A stretch of 64,000 nt of DNA from Tabrizicola oligotrophica (GTDB lineage: Bacteria > Pseudomonadota > Alphaproteobacteria > Rhodobacterales > Rhodobacteraceae): assembly GCF_011008935.1 (NCBI RefSeq), contig NZ_JAAIVJ010000004.1, positions 1-64,000 of the forward strand. Direction: 5' to 3'. The stretch's first letter is position 1, and the number at the start of each line of letters is the position of its first letter. The notes below the pieces were generated by a model. It was not told the DNA's origin. It worked only from the letters and a program-made list of their open reading frames with translations, and searched no databases. The translations under genes were made by a program, and so were the position numbers. Positions 59,838 to 64,000 of this stretch are shown one piece after another.

Positions 59838-62792
59838 ATGACCGAACAGACCCCCAACAGCCAGTTCCACGCCTCGTCCTTCCTGAACGGGGCCAATGCC
59901 GATTATGTCGACCAGCTGGCCGCCCGCTATGCCGCCGATCCCGCCTCGGTCGATGCGCAGTGGGCCGAGTTCTTCCGTGCCCTTGGCGACAGCGAGATCG
60001 AGGCCAAGCGCGCCGCCGAAGGCCCGTCCTGGGCGCGCACCGACTGGCCGCCGCAGCCGGCTGACGACCTGACCGCGGCGCTGACCGGCGAATGGCCCGC
60101 CACGGCGGACGCCAGGGCTGCCGGCAGGAAGATTGCCGAAAAGGCCGCGGAAAAGGGCGTGGCATTGACGCAGGACCAGATCCAGCGCGCCGTGCTGGAT
60201 TCGATCCGCGCCATCATGCTGATCCGCGCCTACCGCATCCGCGGCCATCTGGCCGCCGATCTTGACCCGCTGGGCCTGACGCCCGCCGGTAGCCACCCGG
60301 AGCTGGACCCCGCCTCCTACGGCTTCGCCGAGGCCGACATGGACCGGCCGATCTTCATCGACAACGTGCTGGGGCTGGAAACCGCCTCGATGCGTCAGAT
60401 CGTCGAGATGGTGAAGCGCACCTATTGCGGCACCTTCGCCCTGCAATACATGCACATCTCCGATCCTGAACAGGCCAGCTGGCTGAAGGAACGCATCGAG
60501 GGCTACGGCAAGGAAATCGCCTTCACCCGCGAGGGCCGCCGCGCCATCCTAAACAAGCTGGTCGAAGCCGAAGGCTATGAAAAGTTCTTGCATGTCAAGT
60601 ACATGGGGACCAAGCGCTTTGGCCTTGACGGCGGCGAAGCGCTGATCCCGGCGATGGAAGCCATCATCAAGGTCGGCGGCGCGCATGGGGTGAAGGAAAT
60701 CATCGTCGGCATGCCGCACCGCGGACGCCTGAACATTCTGGCGAACGTGATGCAGAAGCCCTACAAGGCGATCTTCCACGAATTCCAGGGTGGTTCCTAC
60801 AAGCCCGAGGAAGTCGATGGGTCGGGCGACGTGAAGTATCACCTCGGCGCCTCCTCGGACCGCACCTTTGACGGCAACACGGTTCACCTGTCGCTGACCG
60901 CAAACCCCAGCCACCTTGAGGCGGTGAACCCGGTGGTTCTGGGCAAGGTCCGCGCCAAGCAGGACCAGTTCGGCGACAGCGTCGAGCGCATCTCGGTGCT
61001 GCCGATCCTGCTGCACGGCGATGCGGCCTTTGCCGGTCAGGGCATCGTGGCCGAATGCTTCCAGCTTTCGGGCATCAAGGGCCACCGCACCGGCGGCTGC
61101 CTGCACATCGTGGTGAACAACCAGATCGGTTTCACCACCGCGCCGCATTTCTCGCGCACCTCGCCCTATCCGACCGACATCGCCCTGATGGTCGAAGCGC
61201 CGATCTTCCACGTGAACGGCGACGACCCCGAGGCTGTGGTGCATGCCGCGAAACTCGCCACCGAATACCGCCAGAAGTTCCATAAAGACGTCGTGCTGGA
61301 CATCTTCTGCTACCGCCGCTTTGGTCACAACGAAGGCGACGAGCCGATGTTCACCAACCCGGCGATGTACAACCGCATCCGCAAGCAAAAGACCACGCTG
61401 CAACTTTATACCGAGCGTCTGGTCAAAGACGGCCTGATCCCCGAAGGCGAAATCGAAGACATGAAGGCCGCCTTCCAGGCCCGCCTGAATGAAGAATTCG
61501 AAGCTGGCAAAGCCTATAAGCCCAACAAGGCCGACTGGCTGGATGGCCGCTGGAAAAACCTGCAAACCAAAGACCTTGAGAATTACGAACGCGGCGAAAC
61601 CTGGGTCAAGGCTGATACCTTCGCCGACATCGGTGCCGCCCTCACCCGCGTGCCGGAAGGGTTCGACATTCACAAGACCGTGGCGCGTCAGTTGGAAGCC
61701 AAGAAAGACATGTTCGCCAAAGGCGAAGGGTTTGACTGGGCAACAGCCGAAGCGCTGGCCTTTGGGTCTTTGGCTGTCGAAGGCTTCCCGGTGCGTCTGG
61801 CAGGCCAAGATTGCACCCGCGGCACCTTCAGCCAACGCCATTCGGGCTGGATCAACCAAGTCACCGAAGAGCGTCACTATCCCTTGAACCACATCCGTGC
61901 GGGTCAGGCGAAGTATGAGGTGATCGACTCTGCCCTGTCGGAATATGCGGTTCTGGGCTTTGAATACGGCTATTCGCTGGCTGAACCCAACGGGTTGACC
62001 CTGTGGGAAGCCCAGTTCGGCGATTTCGCCAACGGCGCGCAGATCATGTTCGACCAGTTCGTCAACTCGTCGGAATCGAAATGGCTCAGGATGTCGGGCC
62101 TTGTGGTGCTGTTGCCGCATGGCTTCGAAGGTCAGGGCCCGGAACATTCCAGCGCCCGTCTGGAACGTTTCCTGCAGCTTTCGGCGGAAGAAAACTGGAT
62201 CGTGGCGAATTGCACGACGCCGGCGAACTATTTCCACATCCTGCGCCGCCAGCTGCACCGGACCTTCCGCAAGCCCTTGATCATGATGACGCCGAAGTCG
62301 CTTCTGCGTCACCCGATGGCGATTTCGAAGGCCGAGGATTTCCTCGACGGTTCCGCCTTCCACCGCGTGTTGTGGGACGACGCCGAACGCGGCAATTCCA
62401 AGTTGACGCTCAAGGCCGACGACAAGATCAAGCGCGTCGTGCTGTGTTCGGGCAAGGTCTATTACGACCTCTTGGCCGAACGCGACGCCCGCGGTCAGGA
62501 CGACACCTATCTGATGCGGCTGGAACAGATCTACCCGGTGCCGACCAAGTCGCTGAAGGCCGAACTGTCGCGCTTCAAGGGCGCCGACTGGGTCTGGTGC
62601 CAGGAAGAGCCGAAAAATCAGGGCGCCTGGTCCTTCATCGAGCCGGAGCTGGAAACCATTCTGACTGGAATCGGCGCGAAGAAGACCCGCTTTGCCTATG
62701 CCGGCCGCAAGGCCAGCGCCTCGCCCGCCACGGGTCTGGCCAGCCGCCACAAACATGAACAGGAAACCCTCGTGAAGGAGGCTCTGGGCTGA
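59838..62792 (+). CDS. sucA: 2-oxoglutarate dehydrogenase E1 component
   Basis: The 984-residue thiamine-diphosphate enzyme has GMPHRGRLNILANVM, LLHGDAAFAGQGIVAE (ThDP/Mg binding), HIVVNNQIGFTT and FSQRHSGWINQ. The N terminus FHASSFLNGANADYVDQL is the E2-docking helix region. It decarboxylates 2-oxoglutarate and reductively succinylates the lipoyl arm of SucB. The stretch about 61400-61900 uses noticeably more AAA, GAA, CAA and TTG codons than the rest. Confidence 0.97.
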   Translation: MTEQTPNSQFHASSFLNGANADYVDQLAARYAADPASVDAQWAEFFRALGDSEIEAKRAAEGPSWARTDWPPQPADDLTAALTGEWPATADARAAGRKIAEKAAEKGVALTQDQIQRAVLDSIRAIMLIRAYRIRGHLAADLDPLGLTPAGSHPELDPASYGFAEADMDRPIFIDNVLGLETASMRQIVEMVKRTYCGTFALQYMHISDPEQASWLKERIEGYGKEIAFTREGRRAILNKLVEAEGYEKFLHVKYMGTKRFGLDGGEALIPAMEAIIKVGGAHGVKEIIVGMPHRGRLNILANVMQKPYKAIFHEFQGGSYKPEEVDGSGDVKYHLGASSDRTFDGNTVHLSLTANPSHLEAVNPVVLGKVRAKQDQFGDSVERISVLPILLHGDAAFAGQGIVAECFQLSGIKGHRTGGCLHIVVNNQIGFTTAPHFSRTSPYPTDIALMVEAPIFHVNGDDPEAVVHAAKLATEYRQKFHKDVVLDIFCYRRFGHNEGDEPMFTNPAMYNRIRKQKTTLQLYTERLVKDGLIPEGEIEDMKAAFQARLNEEFEAGKAYKPNKADWLDGRWKNLQTKDLENYERGETWVKADTFADIGAALTRVPEGFDIHKTVARQLEAKKDMFAKGEGFDWATAEALAFGSLAVEGFPVRLAGQDCTRGTFSQRHSGWINQVTEERHYPLNHIRAGQAKYEVIDSALSEYAVLGFEYGYSLAEPNGLTLWEAQFGDFANGAQIMFDQFVNSSESKWLRMSGLVVLLPHGFEGQGPEHSSARLERFLQLSAEENWIVANCTTPANYFHILRRQLHRTFRKPLIMMTPKSLLRHPMAISKAEDFLDGSAFHRVLWDDAERGNSKLTLKADDKIKRVVLCSGKVYYDLLAERDARGQDDTYLMRLEQIYPVPTKSLKAELSRFKGADWVWCQEEPKNQGAWSFIEPELETILTGIGAKKTRFAYAGRKASASPATGLASRHKHEQETLVKEALG

Positions 62793-62815
62793 TCGCCCGG
62801 AGGTAGGAGAAGATC

Positions 62816-64000
<1,185 letters not shown>

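Noticed and set aside
60549-62756. A 735-codon minus-strand frame opposite sucA
   Set aside because: Compositional shadow of sucA without any recognisable domain or ribosome-binding site.

Overview
The window is 64 kb of GC-rich DNA with dense, mostly operonic coding on both strands. Gene style and content suggest an alphaproteobacterium of the Rhodobacterales (Rhodobacteraceae/Paracoccaceae type). The pointers are sucC-sucD-sucA-sucB order, an orphan carB of about 1,108 residues, glycine-riboswitch gcvT-gcvH-gcvP, DUF3775, AzlCD, RTX proteins and GATATTT/CACATTGAAG intergenic repeats. The genus cannot be fixed from sequence reading alone.

Region 1 (1-15.5 kb). The left edge cuts an RTX-type protein made of near-identical 285-bp (95-residue) repeats. 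It is followed by an 11-gene minus-strand catabolic operon (14319 down to 1332). The operon encodes a CUT1-type ABC importer with a Tat-signal binding protein, two aldehyde dehydrogenases, a GMC oxidoreductase, a Ser/Cys proline-racemase-superfamily enzyme, an alanine-racemase-fold enzyme, a HAD phosphatase and a DapA-family lyase/aldolase. A divergent LacI-family gene and two operator-like palindromes overlapping the operon promoter suggest induction by the imported compound. The substrate is unknown.

Region 2 (15.67-23.37 kb). A 7.7-kb integrative element is bounded by a 21-bp direct repeat that duplicates the 3' end of a tRNA-Ala(CGC) gene. It carries a P4-type integrase, an AlpA-like HTH protein, a TOPRIM primase-like protein, a RepA-like AAA ATPase, a cluster of 10-bp iteron-like repeats next to a bulged hairpin, an XRE regulator with its own operator region, and a run of small unassigned genes coupled by ATGA overlaps. 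No capsid, conjugation or recognised defence gene is visible.

Region 3 (23.4-47.6 kb). Core and housekeeping genes follow: a NarL-type two-component system, thioredoxin-2, AzlCD, the glycine cleavage operon, a MATE exporter, gltX, a zincin, a Tat-exported metallo-beta-lactamase-fold enzyme, a PfkB kinase, nadE, fructose-1,6-bisphosphatase, an exported 18-repeat MORN protein, pabB with a pabC-like gene, and a PAP2 phosphatase. The MORN gene is followed by 126-bp tandem repeats and a frameshifted copy of its own 3' end.

Region 4 (47.7-64 kb). carB, pepT, a methyltransferase, an exported protein of unknown family, a glycosyltransferase and a second RTX protein precede the TCA-cycle operon sucC-sucD-sucA-sucB, which runs off the right edge. 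Two 62-bp palindromic elements of identical length but different stem sequence sit in the sucC-sucD and sucD-sucA gaps. Paired GTGATCAC sites lie upstream of sucC.
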